A DNA stretch of 64,000 nucleotides from Acorus gramineus (GCA_030737835.1 JAUJYN010000041.1:497083-561082); one strand, 5' to 3'. Numbered from the stretch's first letter, positions 37,495 through 49,715 are shown. The notes: generated by a model from the sequence alone, not told the origin. Numbers and translations: made by a program.

Positions 37495-37690
37495 CATCTA
37501 GCCCCCATTGCAGCCCCAATTGCGGTCCATATCATTTCCTTTTTAAAAAATCATATACTCCCTTTGAACTGCATGTTGTCATATGAAATGATGTATATAC
37601 TGAGATAGAATAATGTATTTTTTTTCGAGTTGAAAAAATGAAAAACAAATCGTGTCATACACTATGATAGTAGAAGCTATACATTATTAT
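37495..37690 (+). mobile_element. AT-rich MITE-like element (family A, copy 3)
   Basis: Direct relative of 508-775: ACATCTAGCCCCCATTG end, ATGTATATACTGAGATAGAA core, CACTATGATAG end. Noncoding. Confidence 0.55.
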
Positions 37691-39317
37691 AGCCTGTGGC
37701 AGAGGCAAGATTTTTATAGGGGGGGGGGGGGCTAACGTGACTTGTGCAAATATTTTTTAAAGTTATATCATTATATTTTTTTAAAAAAAAATTTCAATAG
37801 CATAGTTAAAAAAATAAATATGCATAAAATAAATATAGACATTCACACAAAACATAGCACTGAATAAAAAGATAATTATCATATTTTAAAACGATATGTT
37901 AAATTTCAAATCGATGATTCACTAAAAATGATGTTAAAACATAAATCTAATGTTTCATTTTCTTTTGCTTTAGTGGTGGGCTGTTGCTGTTTAAGAATTT
38001 CATATGTAGATGAGACCCACGACCTATGGGTCCTAAAAGAGTGCTGTTACACAATTTTTTTCAGCCCCAATTCCAGTCTCATATGCGTCGATAAAAAATT
38101 AACAGTACGTATTCTCATGTTAATGAGGTACATGCTTCGATAATTTTTTTTTATTTTCTATATATGCACCAATGCAATTCATTGAAATATATGCTTCACT
38201 TTTTTATATAAACACATACCTTATTAGATGAAGTATATTATATTATATAAACTAGAATTAGGGTTGAAAATAGGGTTATGTAACATTATCATAATTAAAA
38301 CCATTCTATCACAAAAAATGGGATTTAAAAAAAAAATCCAAGGGGGCATGGGACCACCCTCAAGATTAAATACTAGAATAAATGTCCTATGAGGTTTAAT
38401 TCTTTATTTTATTTTTTATAAATAAATAACCAATATAAACTCAAGATGAGAAGTTAGTATATACTATACATTAGGCTAATATTAATACTATAACATAATA
38501 TGGGGGTAGACATTGGGTAATATTATAAGCAAATAAATTGGGGTGTTGAAGTTTGGGGCTTAACTATAACACAAAGTGGGGGTAGACATAGACATTGGAC
38601 TAATATTAATAAAATAAATTGGGGGGGGGGGGGGGGGGGGGGGGTGTGGTGTGTGTGGGTGGGTGGGGGGGGGGGGGTTTGTTGTTAAGCCCCCCACCAG
38701 GGACTGTGGGTCTGCCCCAAGGCTTCTTATCTATTAGCCTTACTTGCAGCCTTCAACCTTTTCATTTTTTAAAAATAAAACATCTCTTATTAAAATACAT
38801 ACATTGTTATAAAGTGAAGCATATATTAAGATGCACTAGTATTTTTTCTTTGAAAATGTGAATATTTTTTAATTTTCATACAGTGAGGGGACAACAAATG
38901 AGATGGAAGGGACGGTTATACAGAAGAGGAGAAAGTTGATTATCTAGGGTTATCAATTAAGTGAATGACTTTAATTTATTCTCATAAAATTAATGGTTAA
39001 GATTAGAGGGTATATTGTAAATGCATAACTTCACAAATTCAACATTTACAAGCAACAATAAGATCGGGTTCAAGTTGGACTTGACCAACCCAACTCCCCA
39101 ATCTGAACCCGACCATTGAGTTTAGGTTGACTTTGATTGAACTCGATGACCAAAAAAATCAAGTTGGATTGGGTTTAACTCGTCCAAGTTGCACCCATAA
39201 TATAGGCCTCTCAGAATCAGACACCACATTCAAGACTGACCCCCAATTTCCATGCCACCAGCTTCTGCGATTAGAGGAGCAAGGTAAGGCCATACATGGA
39301 GCCCCGCTCTGAGTGTC
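37691..39317. other. Intergenic with poly-G tracts
   Basis: AT-rich DNA with G runs at 37720-37732 and 38621-38678. The stretch around 38685-38720 and that near 37695-37735 resemble ends of decayed repeats, but I cannot pair them. No gene recognised. Confidence 0.55.
38621..38678. repeat. Poly-G / GGTG low-complexity tract
   Basis: A G run of more than 20, then GTG repeats and a second G run. It could form a G-quadruplex. The apparent Gly-rich frame over it is an artefact. Confidence 0.9.
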
Positions 39318-39503
39318 TATACATTTATTTTTTGGTAAACAAACCCACAGGGGGCATGTACATTGAACATAGCTCAAATGTCCAAATTTACAGCCCAAGG
39401 GGGCAACTACTCCACATGGAAGTACAACCGGGTTTAAACTTAGGACGTTCGCCAAAGGCGGGTGCAATCCAACCACCCCGCCAAGCAAGGTGTGGTGCGA
39501 GTG
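39318..39503 (-). mobile_element. tRNA-derived SINE
   Basis: On the minus strand the head contains a box A-like CTTGGCGGGGTGGTTGGAT and a box B-like AAGTTTAAACCC about 40 bp later, followed by a body ending in GGGTTTGTTTACCAAAAAAT. This is the layout of plant tRNA-derived SINEs. No flanking duplication identified. Confidence 0.7.
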
Positions 39504-39719
39504 TCTATGCAATTGATAATTTATAAAATCCACAGCCCTTTAATATTTTAATATAGTGTATCTAGATATATAGTGCACTATAATTTGCGCTGTTTATTCC
39601 ATGAGGCATAATAATTTCATAAACCAAAAATATTCATCAGTCAAAAATCAATGTAACCAAGTTTGTTTTCCAGGCATCTATTGGCAATGCAAATCTTGCT
39701 TTTGAAGTCAGAATTTCAG

Positions 39720-40160
39720 AACTTACACCTAAGCCTGTCACTCGGATGGATACGGATTGGATAGGCAGTCTACATATTCGTATGTATAATGATTAAAATA
39801 TCCAAAAATTAATTATCCAAAAATAAAAATCATATATCTAATATTTAAAATATGTAAATAAATATAATAATTATCTAATATAAAACATAAAAGTATAAAT
39901 ATATACATAAAACATTACATGTTTAAGAGTAAAAATAAAAAATAAAAACTCATACTAATCCTAAAAAAATAAATAATATAATAATATTATTTTCAGATAC
40001 GGATATTTTTTTGATCCGATACAGGCATATCCGTATCCGATCTGAAAATTTTCGGATACGGATATTTTTTTTAGATACATATTCGAATTTTTCAAATATC
40101 GGATTTTTTTGAATTTTTAGATACGGATTCAGATCAGATACGAATATTTTTTTAGATAAT
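39720..40160. mobile_element. Decayed repeat rich in GGATACGGATAT motifs
   Basis: Inverted GGATACGGAT / ATCCGTATCC motifs at both ends and centre give foldback potential. AT-rich and noncoding. Superfamily not assigned. Confidence 0.4.
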
Positions 40161-40395
40161 TGACGGATTTACTTTCCCCTTATTTTAATGCTTTTACTAG
40201 CAATTAAATAACATGAGCAAGTCATGGCAGTTAACAAATAAAATAACAATCGTGGGCCTTGCGTGGGCGATGAGTATTTTTTTGAGCGATGAGGTGTGTC
40301 AGATCAATGCTCAGGCTCCCAGATTTCCTACCTGTCACCACTCTGTAGAAACCTAGCTTTTCTGCTGGGTCTGGTTTATGGTTGGGTCATGTCTG

Positions 40396-41122
40396 TCAGG
40401 GGAGCTTTATTTTCACCCCACTACTTCTCTACCCCCCCCCCCCCCAAATTTTTTTTTTTGGGGTGGGATAGAGAACCTGGTGAAAAACAGATGGAGAAAG
40501 GGAGAAAGGAGAAATGGAGAAAGGAGAAAGAGAGAGGATGGCTGGCGGTGATTGAGCATGCGTCATCAGCGTCGCCGTGCGTCATCAGCGTCGCCGTGCG
40601 TGTGATGACCGCCTTGTCGCTGCCGCACCCTTTCTCGTTGTAGCTCACGAGGACCCTGACGAAGTAGTGCGCATACGCAAGGACATTGCGCTTCACAGCA
40701 TGTACGACATCTTCCCCATGACAGAGATGGCCATGCGCGGATGGTGGCCCTCCGCGTGCCTGAACTTCTACAACTCCACGTGGTTGCTACCCATCCCAGC
40801 TCCTCCTCGGCGAATGACATATAGAAGGCTGTGACCAAGGCCGTTGAGGTGTTTCAGCCGTCGCCGGAGATGAAGGCGACAGTGGCTGATGGTGGTGGTG
40901 ATGGTGGGTTTGCGAAAGGGGGCAGCGGAGGGGGCAAAGGCGGCATCGGTGTTGGAGGGCGGATTGGCAAGGATGGATGTCGAGGTGGACTTGTTTGGGA
41001 TGTCGGGGTTGTGAAATGTGGAGGAGATGATGTTAGGATTTTTACAAGATTCTCTATCCCACCCTAGAATTTTTTTTTTGGGGGTGGGATAAAGAAGTAG
41101 AGGGGTGGTAGGAAAGCTCCCC
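40396..41122. mobile_element. Complete nonautonomous TIR element with GC-rich cargo
   Basis: The ends form imperfect TIRs of about 75 bp (GGGGAGCTTT, CTACTTCT, GGGTGGGATAGAGAA; inverted at 41045-41122). Identical 8-bp target duplications CATGTCTG flank it at 40388-40395 and 41123-41130. The interior, about 40540-41035, is GC-rich and unlike the AT-rich surroundings: two short CATCAGCGTCGCCGTG repeats, then a gene-like stretch with short open frames in several phases. I could not identify the cargo. A Pack-MULE-like or hAT-like captured gene piece is the best guess; no transposase is present. Confidence 0.75.
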
Positions 41123-41402
41123 CATGTCTGATGTTCCTTGCGATTGGTTTTTTATTTTTCTCCTTGTTTTTGTTCTTTTCATTTTATTCTCCTCCCCCCC
41201 CCCCCCTTCGAATATTATCTATTTTAATTATTATTTTAAGTTGGGATAGAAATGACCACAATTTACTATAAATAAAAAAACTTATAAAAACTTGAACTAT
41301 GGATGATAAGTCATTTATGAAAGAATGAATAAATCACAAAAACATGCACCTTATATATATACACCACATCACGTTATTGTCAATCTTGATCAAACACTCC
41401 CC

Positions 41403-42344
41403 CTACACCAAAGTAGAACAAGAAGATGTCGACGGATCGAACAATGAAGGGAGCAAGTACTTCCTCCCATTCACTCCATGTGCATTGTAACTCGCTCCAG
41501 TCGTCGAAGCCACCAACAGGTCCCCCGCATAACCTGGATACGCATTCTTCCCATACATCCCCGGGCAGACCTTGTTCACCTCCAGTGGAGCCTCAGGGGG
41601 ACCCTGGAAATAACCCTTCCCGAAAGGGTTCGTCACTGTCCCCGCCAAGAGACTAGCAATGTTTATGACCATTCCATCCAACCCCACATCGTTGTTTGGC
41701 GCGACCAAAGGCGGCGTTTGAGGGCCGTAGATGGGTTGGTGGAAGGGCCACGCGCACTGTCCCGGGCATTGACTCGCCGAGTTCCCAACCCAAATGTAGG
41801 CTGAGTTGGTCTTCGCATTGGAGCCATGAAAGCCACAGTTGCTCATACAAAAGCCTTCCACGGCGACATCTTTGGCAGTCAGCACGATTGTTATCCCACC
41901 TTTGTTGCGCGCTTTCGCCGCCAACAATGAGATTTGGGACTTCTTAAGGGACTTGCCGAGCGAGCACTTGTCGTCGAAGATTTGATTGGCAAGTGTGATG
42001 TGGGTTTTCTTTTTCTTTGCCTTGACAATGTAGGAATCGACGGTTTTCCACCATAGTGACACAGAAGGCGTTGGATTGGGGGAACGCAATTGAGTTTTTT
42101 TGGGAGTGAGAGAGAGAAGGAAATCAGAGACTATGGATTTCTGGGCAGTCGTGAATTTGCCATACCATACAATGGAGATGAGCAGATTTCCTTCCAGTAA
42201 CGCCCCATTGTGGTATTCGACAATAGTGGGGGGTGGATTGTATAAGGAACTTAGCTTCCTCAACCCAAAACACTGGTCGATGGAGCTAATTATGAAGAGG
42301 AGAGCACATAGGCGGGTCATTTGGTTTGCTTGAAAGGAAGACAT
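41403..42344 (-). CDS. EXORDIUM-like (PHI-1 family) secreted protein
   Basis: An intact, intronless 313-residue protein. Residues 1-27 form a signal peptide (hydrophobic RLCALLFIIS). The rest is one phosphate-induced protein 1 domain with the family marks IVWYGKFT (about 58-65), [38 protein letters not shown] and PGYAGDLLV. Family members act in the apoplast; Arabidopsis EXO promotes brassinosteroid-dependent growth. The chosen Met lies 84 bp after a TATATATA box; an upstream in-frame Met would place that box inside the coding region and hide the signal peptide, so it is rejected. It is the divergent member of the cluster. Confidence 0.93.
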   Translation of the reverse strand: MSSFQANQMTRLCALLFIISSIDQCFGLRKLSSLYNPPPTIVEYHNGALLEGNLLISIVWYGKFTTAQKSIVSDFLLSLTPKKTQLRSPNPTPSVSLWWKTVDSYIVKAKKKKTHITLANQIFDDKCSLGKSLKKSQISLLAAKARNKGGITIVLTAKDVAVEGFCMSNCGFHGSNAKTNSAYIWVGNSASQCPGQCAWPFHQPIYGPQTPPLVAPNNDVGLDGMVINIASLLAGTVTNPFGKGYFQGPPEAPLEVNKVCPGMYGKNAYPGYAGDLLVASTTGASYNAHGVNGRKYLLPSLFDPSTSSCSTLV

Positions 42345-42427
42345 TTTTGAAAGAAAGAGTTCTTGTGGGATTGAGGTCTGTTGTGGATTTGGGAGGTTTT
42401 GTGATGAGTTTGAGATGTTCTGGGGGG

Positions 42428-42435
42428 TATATATA
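42428..42435 (-). promoter_or_regulatory. TATA box of the 42.3-kb EXORDIUM-like gene
   Basis: TATATATA 84 bp upstream of the ATG, which fits a 50-60 nt 5' leader. It supports the start chosen at 42344. Confidence 0.65.
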
Positions 42436-42867
42436 GGTTGATTGGGTGCATGAACAAGTATTGAAAAATGGGTCGAGGGTCTTTCTTTGCGTGGGTTTCC
42501 TCCAAGCTTCCTCTCCTGGAATGACCTCCCCCACATCACGAAATATTTCAATGAGATTTGATGAGATGGGGACATCTGGCGAGCATCTCTCTCTTTTTTC
42601 GCTTTTCATTTTTTTGAAGTATTGGGAGATTGGAGTGACACACACAGAATTCTCTTCCTGTTTTCGTGTGTAGGCCGTAGGGGTGGGGTGGCAGACTGTA
42701 ATAATATTATGTTATTATAACGAAATCCTAGGTAAAAGCATGTGAGGGGGGATGGTTCCTAGACGCTTCACCACATTGGAGGATTTCCCCAAATTTAAGG
42801 TGATTTGGCATTCCGCACAATAATATCCTACATTTTTAAGCTTAGTTAATTGAATGAGCCGATCTAC

Positions 42868-43385
42868 TGATGCAGAACGGGTGGCGGACGCGTTCCAAGA
42901 GCGATGAACCCGAAAGGGTCCATTTGAGATTTTCAAATATTTACAGAAAAACCGGCTAGTAGAAATATGGCGCCCCGAACTCGGAATCGCCTGAAATTTT
43001 TACTGGAGGTAGATATCGAGGAGATCTACAAAAGTTGTCGCTACGCCACAACACGCGCTTATTTTTTCATTTTTCCCATTTTTCGGCCCTCAAAATGGCA
43101 TTTTTGCTATTTTTAGTAATATTTTAGATTCTGCATATCTCCTTCATAATAATCCGGATTTGACTGAAGATCTTCTAAGATCCTCTAGAGTTAGTTATAA
43201 CAAATTTTCGTTTTTGCTATTTTTAGTAACTTTTTAGTATAAAAGGGATATTTGTAATTTAGGGTTGGCAGTTTTATAATATATTTCTGAGTTTTATTAT
43301 TCTCTTTGAGAATTGTGGTTTGTTGAAGGATCTCAATGCTTGTTGGATCTTTGTTTTAGTTTTTCGCTGCGTTATCTACTTCAGA
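42868..43385 (+). mobile_element. LTR-like fossil (class uncertain)
   Basis: A TGATGCAG...CTACTTCA interval with a TATAAAAGG promoter-like motif near 43237 and the general look of a retrotransposon LTR. No internal region or target duplication was found. The ends are tentative. Confidence 0.35.
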
Positions 43386-43512
43386 TAATGAATTCCAATT
43401 TTAACCAGAGTTGGACACACTATTTGTGAGCCATGCCATACCATGTTCAGATAAAGAATTCCAATTTTATCCAGAGTTGGACACACTATTTTGTGAGCCA
43501 TGCCTGACCATG
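43383..43512 (+). repeat. Two-copy tandem duplication, about 62 bp
   Basis: AATTCCAATTTTA.CCAGAGTT and GTGAGCCATGCC recur with a 62-63 bp offset and few differences. Probably replication slippage. Confidence 0.85.
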
Positions 43513-44750
43513 TTATGAATGGCTTTACATTTGCCATCTTTTTGTTTTGAAAATGTTACACATTTTGTTTTACACAGTTCAAAATGCAGAAAACGCATTT
43601 TTTAATTTTTTAAAATATAATGAATTTAATTTAATGAGATATATAAGATTTTATTAGAAGCTTTAAAAAAATACTAAGGGTAAAAAAACTCTTGTTTTCG
43701 GTATTCAAAACCAAAAACTTTAATGAACTATATGGTGTTCAAAACCCAAAATCTTTAATTAACTACAGTTGTGTTTAGAACCCTGCTTGGCACACGTTTT
43801 TATGGACAATGCAGGTAATTGAAGATTCAATTATATAAATAATTAAGTACATGTTTTATGCCATTATTGCATTTTATAAAATCACATTCATCCTAAATAA
43901 CTTACTGTCACATTGTTCATATATTGTCACTTTGCAAGTCTATGTAAAATGGTTATGGAGCGATTACATGCTCCTTCCAAGTCATTTTTTACTTTTTTTT
44001 TTTTTTTTATTTTTTTTTTATTTTTTTGTAATTACAAATTTAGTATAAAGGCTCTATTCTCACGAAACACAAATTTAAGACCAAGATACAGTAATACTCG
44101 ACTGAGGCCAAAGTTGCATTTGATTGCGTGTTGTACAAAGTTTCATCTCTCCACTTTCTGTTTTTTATGAAAAACAAAATGTGGTTTGGCAATTTGCCAT
44201 TGTAATCTAGCAGATCTAATTAGTAACTAGAACATAGGGATATTCTAATATCAATTACATGTATTTGTTCCATAATCACACAATCTAAAACTAATTATTA
44301 TATTAAAATTTAGCGATGAATTGGGAGTGTGAATATGGATCTCTTTCCCTTTAATAAGTGAGATAATAGAAATGTAATTTATGAAAAAGCAAAACTAATC
44401 TAACTATTGTTAGAAACTTGGTTTGACCAAGTATATTTTGGAACAAATGAGTTTGATCTCCTCTAATTATTTGAAGTGAAAAACTATTAGATTATGTTCT
44501 CCTTGTTAAGGAGATTAACGTAGTATATTTATATTCTCAAAACTATTTTTGGGTGAATGAAAAATTGAAGTCAAAGTAACTCTAAAAACCTAGTGAATTT
44601 AGTTGGTGGCAGAGGGGAAAATCATACGGAAGACCGAAAAAGCATACGGAAGATCGAAAAAGCGTAGCATATCTTACTATATATGGTGGGTTTGACTCAT
44701 TTATTGGGCTAAGGGCACCTCATATATTGGAAAGAGCTCTATTACAGTTT

Positions 44751-45014
44751 TTGATAATTTTTTACATTTTCTACAAAAGATATTATTTAAATCATTACAA
44801 TATATATTTTACCCTTTATAAATATACATGTATCAATATATGAGAGTAGATTTTAAAAAAAGTTAAAACACATGTGGTCATTTGATAAATTTTTTTTAAA
44901 TTTTCTATAAATGATATCATTTAAATTATTAGAATATATATTTTACCCTTTATCAATATACATATATCAATATATGAGAGTAGATTTTAAAAAAAGTTAA
45001 AACACATGTGGTCA
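44751..45014 (+). repeat. Two-copy tandem duplication, about 130 bp
   Basis: Shared blocks ATATATTTTACCCTTTAT, TATCAATATATGAGAGTAG and AAAACACATGTGGTCA occur twice at a spacing of about 130 bp. The high identity suggests a recent local duplication. Confidence 0.88.
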
Positions 45015-45226
45015 GCATTTTAGATTGTAAAAGTGACTGAGTATTATATTTTTCTTTTGGAAAGGGAGATCTATCTTGTTGTGAGCTTGGCCTAAGAACA
45101 CACAATCACCCCTTCTATTCATGCCTGTTAAAATATTTTTGACAAAATTTATTTATTTATCCAGATTTTTTTAAGCCCATGAAAGCAGTACACTATTTAG
45201 ACTTGGTTTAAATACGATTACTCTAA

Positions 45227-45719
45227 GGCTTGGTTTGGTATTGAGAATTGAGATAAGGAGTTGGAATATAGAAATAATTAGTTTAAATCGCATGTTATAG
45301 TATAAGAAAAAAAAAGGGATAAAACATGGACAATTGGCCATATTTTAAGAGAAAAAGTGGGGATATTTTGTTCTAAGTAAAATGTGGAACAGACTTTATC
45401 CCCATTTTTTAATCTCATTTTGTAAAACATGGATAACATTTATGACTGTCATTCCTGAAAAAATAAAAATAAAAAACTTCATAAAACCAAAACTAAGAAT
45501 ATTAATGCCTGAAATGGTATACTTGATATTTTTAAATTTTTTAAAAATTATCCCATATTTTACGTCATATGATCCAAATGTAAAGTTAAAGATAAGAACA
45601 CAAAAAATGGGGATAACAAAATACATTACTAAATATAAATATGAAAAAAAAAATAATATTTTTATCCTCATAAATTATGTTAACTTATTCTAAATATTTA
45701 TTTATTTATCAAACTAGAC
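45227..45719. mobile_element. Tourist-like MITE (family B, copy 1)
   Basis: Begins GGCTTGGTTTGGTATTGAG and ends TATTTATCAAACTAGAC, an inverted pair. The interior repeats GGATAA/TTATCC motifs and the CATGGACAATTGGCCAT and AACAGACTTTATCCCCA words shared with 46184-46682. Noncoding. Confidence 0.6.
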
Positions 45720-46183
45720 ATAACGGCGGGGTGTTCGGGCTATGAAAGGTTGCAATTGTGTAACTATACCATGGAAGAGATGCTTTGAACAACAATGGGA
45801 ACTATCAATCTTCTGCTATGTAAACACTCCTCTGTCTATAATCCATAACGAATCGTCTGAGTTCCAATCTTGTCAGCATTCCTTTGTCATTGCATCCATC
45901 CAGTTCGGTGCATTCAGTATCCAAGAGAGAGATTAAGCACACTACAGTTGCTTTGTCGTTCCTGTGATTGGTAGTATTGCTATCAAAGGAGTTCGATGGT
46001 TGAATCCTAAGAGATAATCGCTATCAACAGAAGCCGGTAACACTAGTGTGAGCCAAAATCTGTCTTAAAGAAATAAAGTCTAACTTTAACCTCAGTACTC
46101 ATCTTTTGCATCAACAAGTAATATTTCTTCAATTTAGTACGCTTCCAATTTTTATTTATAAGATATTCTAAGTACACTCAGAC
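45720..46183. other. Intergenic, no gene recognised
   Basis: A 64-residue open frame at 45742-45936 has no family features that I recognise and no promoter. The stretch may be an old gene or repeat fragment. Confidence 0.4.
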
Positions 46184-46682
46184 TTAGTTTAGTAAAAGAA
46201 TAAATTTTTAAGATAAGTTAGTTTAATTTATAGGGATAAAAAAACTATTATTTTTATCCAGATTTGTATATGATAATGTTTTTTATTATCCTCATTTTTT
46301 GTGTTTTTATCCTCAATCTTGTATTTGGATCAAATATGGGATAACTTTAATTTTTTTAAAAAAATACCAGATCTACCCTTCCTATTAATGGGTCATTAAT
46401 ATTGTTTGGTGGAACACATTCTTTTTTTTTTGTTTTTTTTTTTTTGTTGGGAATGGTAGTCATAAATGTTATCCCAATTTTACAAAATTAGGATAAAAAA
46501 TTGGGATAAAGTCTGTTCCAACTTTTACTCAGAACAAACTATCCCTATTTTTTATCTTAAAATGTGGACAATTGTCCATGCTTTATCTTTTTTTTTTTTA
46601 ATGTCATATGGGATAACAAATAATTTAACTCAATTTTTTTCTTATCCCAACCTTTTATCCCCATGTCAAACTAAGCCTAAGT
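46184..46682. mobile_element. Tourist-like MITE (family B, copy 2)
   Basis: TIRs GACTTAGTTTAGTAAAAG and the inverse of GTCAAACTAAGCC. The interior has AAAGTCTGTTCCAACTTTTA and GGACAATTGTCCATG, as in copy 1. GGSCTAGTTTGG-type ends are typical of PIF/Harbinger MITEs. Confidence 0.65.
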
Positions 46683-47140
46683 ATATAGCTTGCTGTGAGG
46701 CTAATAAGTAGTATGAAGTATAATTTAGACATCATATACTTACTTACTCCGTATTAAGTATAATCAGTATTCATATCACTTGTAATTATTCATGGTATAT
46801 TAGAAGAAAACTTTGTTCCACATAGTATTGTTTAGTGGATGCTTTGCCACTAAATTGTCCAACAATTGTATGTATTTGGTACACAATCATCTTAAATCTA
46901 AAACTAATCATTATATTAAAATATAAGAAAATTGAGAATATAAAATTGGATGGCTTTTCCTTTAATAAAATAATTATAGCTTTAAGTAGCGTTTGAAAAC
47001 CTTAGATTTTATTTTGCTTTTTTAAAAAATAAAAAATATAAATTAGTTTTCAAACGGTTACACAAAAGTATGCTTATTACACATAAATCTTATTCTCCTA
47101 CACGGACTCACAATGTAGTGCTCTCTTTTTTAGAGTGGCC

Positions 47141-47146
47141 CACGTG
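47141..47146. promoter_or_regulatory. CACGTG G-box upstream of EXORDIUM-like gene
   Basis: A palindromic CACGTG 700 bp before the ATG at 47846. Such boxes bind bHLH/bZIP factors. Whether it is used here is unknown. Confidence 0.3.
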
Positions 47147-47772
47147 GTTTTTCTTATATGCTGCTTTTACTCTTTATTTTTCTTTGTTGTATCTCTTTTT
47201 GCTCTTTGTATTTCAAACTCTTAGAAGTTTTGATTAATAAATGAATGGAATAGAAATTATCTACTGTACACTAAAAAAAAAGTTTCCAAACGCATTTTTG
47301 AAATGTGCTTTCAAAAACAGACTTTAAAAAAAGAAAAACCGAGCTAAAAAAGGCAAAATAGGTAGATCAGCTGTTCTCCTATTCGAACAGTGCGGAGTAA
47401 AGAGAGCTGTGCACAGTTGTCATGTGACGCGCTACACAGTCTACACAGCTGTAACAAGCCCCGAGCGGCGTGCAATTTTCATTTCCAACCTGTCCCCTCG
47501 CCGCTCAACCCCGGAGGCCCAGCCTGTCCATCCCACCACTTTTTCCATCTCTCCCACAGCTACCCTCTTCAAACATAACGGCCTTCAATGGACCGCAGGT
47601 CAAAAGGGGGTAATCCAGTCCAACTAACGCGCAATTGCAAGGTGTTGTGGACTCCCTATTTATTAATTTTTGTCTAACTTCTAGGCAGCTTCCTCAACTA
47701 ATCAACAACTTTCTTTTGTTTTTTGTTTTTTTTTTTTTAAAATAGACGTGGAAAGACTACCACAACCTTAGA

Positions 47773-47780
47773 TATATATA
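47773..47780 (+). promoter_or_regulatory. TATA box of the 47.8-kb EXORDIUM-like gene
   Basis: TATATATA followed by AACCCACTGAACAC. The same AAACCCACTGAACAC context follows the TATA box of the 60.8-kb paralogue, so the core promoters are homologous. Confidence 0.75.
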
Positions 47781-47845
47781 AACCCACTGAACACCCTCCA
47801 ACTCTCACTCCTCAATTCATAAACCTCTGTTTTCATATTCACAGA

Positions 47846-48775
47846 ATGGCTTCTTATTCTTCAACCTTCTATATTTTTCTTCAGATCTTCTTGTTGGCAG
47901 CTCTGTCCCAATCCTCATTGGCTTCAAGGAAGCTTTCCGAATTGGTGAAGGAAGAGTCACCCCTAATGCAATACCACAATGGGTCTCTCCTCAACGGACC
48001 CATCACAGTCAACCTCATTTGGTATGGCCGTTTCACCCCCTCCCAACGCGCCATACTATCTGACTTCGTCGCCTCTCTCTCCTCCACCCAGCCCCAAAGC
48101 AGCCCCTCCGTCTCGTCATGGTGGAAGACCACCGAGAAGTACTACAAAAACAACCACCACCGCCTGTCTCTGACCGTAGGAAGGCAGATCCTCAACGAGG
48201 GCTATTCCTTCGGGAAGTCCCTATCCACCCAAAAGATCGAACGTCTGGCGGCGATGGGCGACCCCCGCAACGCGATCAACGTGGTCCTGACCTCGGACGA
48301 CGTGACCGTTGATGGGTTTTGCATGAGCCGATGCGGCACCCACGGCGCGTCCCCTCCCGCGAAGAAAGGGAGGTTCGCGTACGTGTGGGTGGGGAACTCG
48401 GCGAGTCAGTGCCCGGGACAATGCGCGTGGCCATTCCACCAGCCCATCTACGGCCCTCAATCACCACCGCTGGTTTCACCGAACGGTGACGTGGGCGTGG
48501 ATGGGATGGTGATGAACCTGGCGAGTCTGTTGGCGGGGACGGTGACGAACCCGTTTGGGGATGGGTACTTCCAGGGGCCAACCGAGGCTCCTCTCGAGGC
48601 CGCCTCGGCTTGCCCCGGCATGTATGGGAAGAACGCGTACCCTGGATACGCAGGGGACCTGCTCGTGGACCCCACCACGGGAGCCAGCTACAACGCCAAT
48701 GGGGAAATAGGGAGGAAGTACCTGCTGCCGGCATTGTTTGACCCCACCACGTCGTCCTGTTCCACTCTGGTTTAA
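47846..48775 (+). CDS. EXORDIUM-like (PHI-1 family) secreted protein
   Basis: Intact, intronless, 309 residues: signal peptide about 1-26, then the PHI-1 domain with IWYGRFT (58-64), [12 protein letters not shown] (156-167), [18 protein letters not shown] (181-198), GPTEAPLE (244-251) and PGYAGDLLV (266-274). Expected location is the cell wall or apoplast. The ATG follows a TATA box by about 70 bp. The coding region is GC-rich compared with its flanks. Nucleotides 1-800 of the CDS are identical to the gene at 59896-60825; seven differences fall in the last 130 bp, changing EI to AL at residues 287-288. Confidence 0.96.
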   Translation: MASYSSTFYIFLQIFLLAALSQSSLASRKLSELVKEESPLMQYHNGSLLNGPITVNLIWYGRFTPSQRAILSDFVASLSSTQPQSSPSVSSWWKTTEKYYKNNHHRLSLTVGRQILNEGYSFGKSLSTQKIERLAAMGDPRNAINVVLTSDDVTVDGFCMSRCGTHGASPPAKKGRFAYVWVGNSASQCPGQCAWPFHQPIYGPQSPPLVSPNGDVGVDGMVMNLASLLAGTVTNPFGDGYFQGPTEAPLEAASACPGMYGKNAYPGYAGDLLVDPTTGASYNANGEIGRKYLLPALFDPTTSSCSTLV

Positions 48776-48932
48776 ATTTTTGAAACTTTTTTGTATGTAC
48801 AACACCTGTAGGAAGAGACTGTAATTCTTTGATTCATTATATTATTTTTCTCCCCTTCATTTAAATGATGTAATGCTTGCGAAACCATTGAATGCATTTT
48901 TCAGTTCTTATTTGAACACCATGGTCTTATCT

Positions 48933-49715
48933 AGGGGTGCAATGGTTCTGTTCCATTGGGTTTAAATTGATTAGACAAATTCGATAATGTGAAATTTTTA
49001 AAATGCATTTTGTTATCTATCTATCTATCTTAGTTTTTATATTAAGGGATGCAGTTAGGTAATTTTATAATTTTGTATAGAACATTCTGACTTACTTGCA
49101 TAAATATTCACCATCACCTATTTCTTATATTTTTCACTATCAACCATTTTATTTATTTCATCATTTTCCGAAGCTTTAACTTGCTATATTAACACCATTT
49201 TTTCGTGATTTTTCAAATCACAACCTTTCTATTACCTATGCATTTATAAACCACATTGACCACTCTTTTCTCGTATATTCTTATTTACCCATGCATTGAT
49301 ACATTACACAAGTCATTATGTACACCAACTACCCATAACTCATTTCTCCATACCAACCTTGCTTGTATAAGCAACCCTCCCCCACCATTTCCATCAACTC
49401 AACCCACCTCATCCTACAAAAACCCCAACATCACCTAAAACATAGTGGTCCACTTTTGATGTAAGCTTAAGTCTTGTAGTGAAATCAAGTTGCCAATATT
49501 TTTCCCTCATCTTCTTGAAGTTGTTCATTCTTCTTTTACTTTTGATTGTCAGTATTGGGTTAGTATAACTTCTAGTTGCACTATTTGATATCTTCGTGTC
49601 TCTCTATTACGGTTTATGGGTTTAATTAGTCGGTTTCAAATACAGTTTCAGATTGAGTGCAATTGTAAATCAGTTAGTTTGGCACAAAAACGAACTAAAC
49701 CGACTGTACACCCTA
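48933..49715. mobile_element. Possible MITE downstream of EXORDIUM-like gene
   Basis: The interval starts CTAGGGGTGCAATGGTTC and ends GACTGTACACCCTAG, giving short inverted ends with CTAGGG termini. The flanking bases TCTTAT/TCATAT are only roughly alike. AT-rich and noncoding. Confidence 0.35.

Noticed and set aside
38619-38861. Gly-rich open frame over the poly-G tract
   Set aside because: It is produced by the homopolymer run, whose length is uncertain; no conserved sequence follows.
40577-40838. Open frames on both strands in the GC-rich cargo as a gene
   Set aside because: Frames overlap on opposite strands, none matches a family I recognise, and the stretch lies inside a transposon; kept as captured sequence only.
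48118-48734. Long antisense and +1-frame open frames over the EXORDIUM-like genes
   Set aside because: They are shadows caused by the high GC content of the real coding frame; the same shadows appear in both paralogues.
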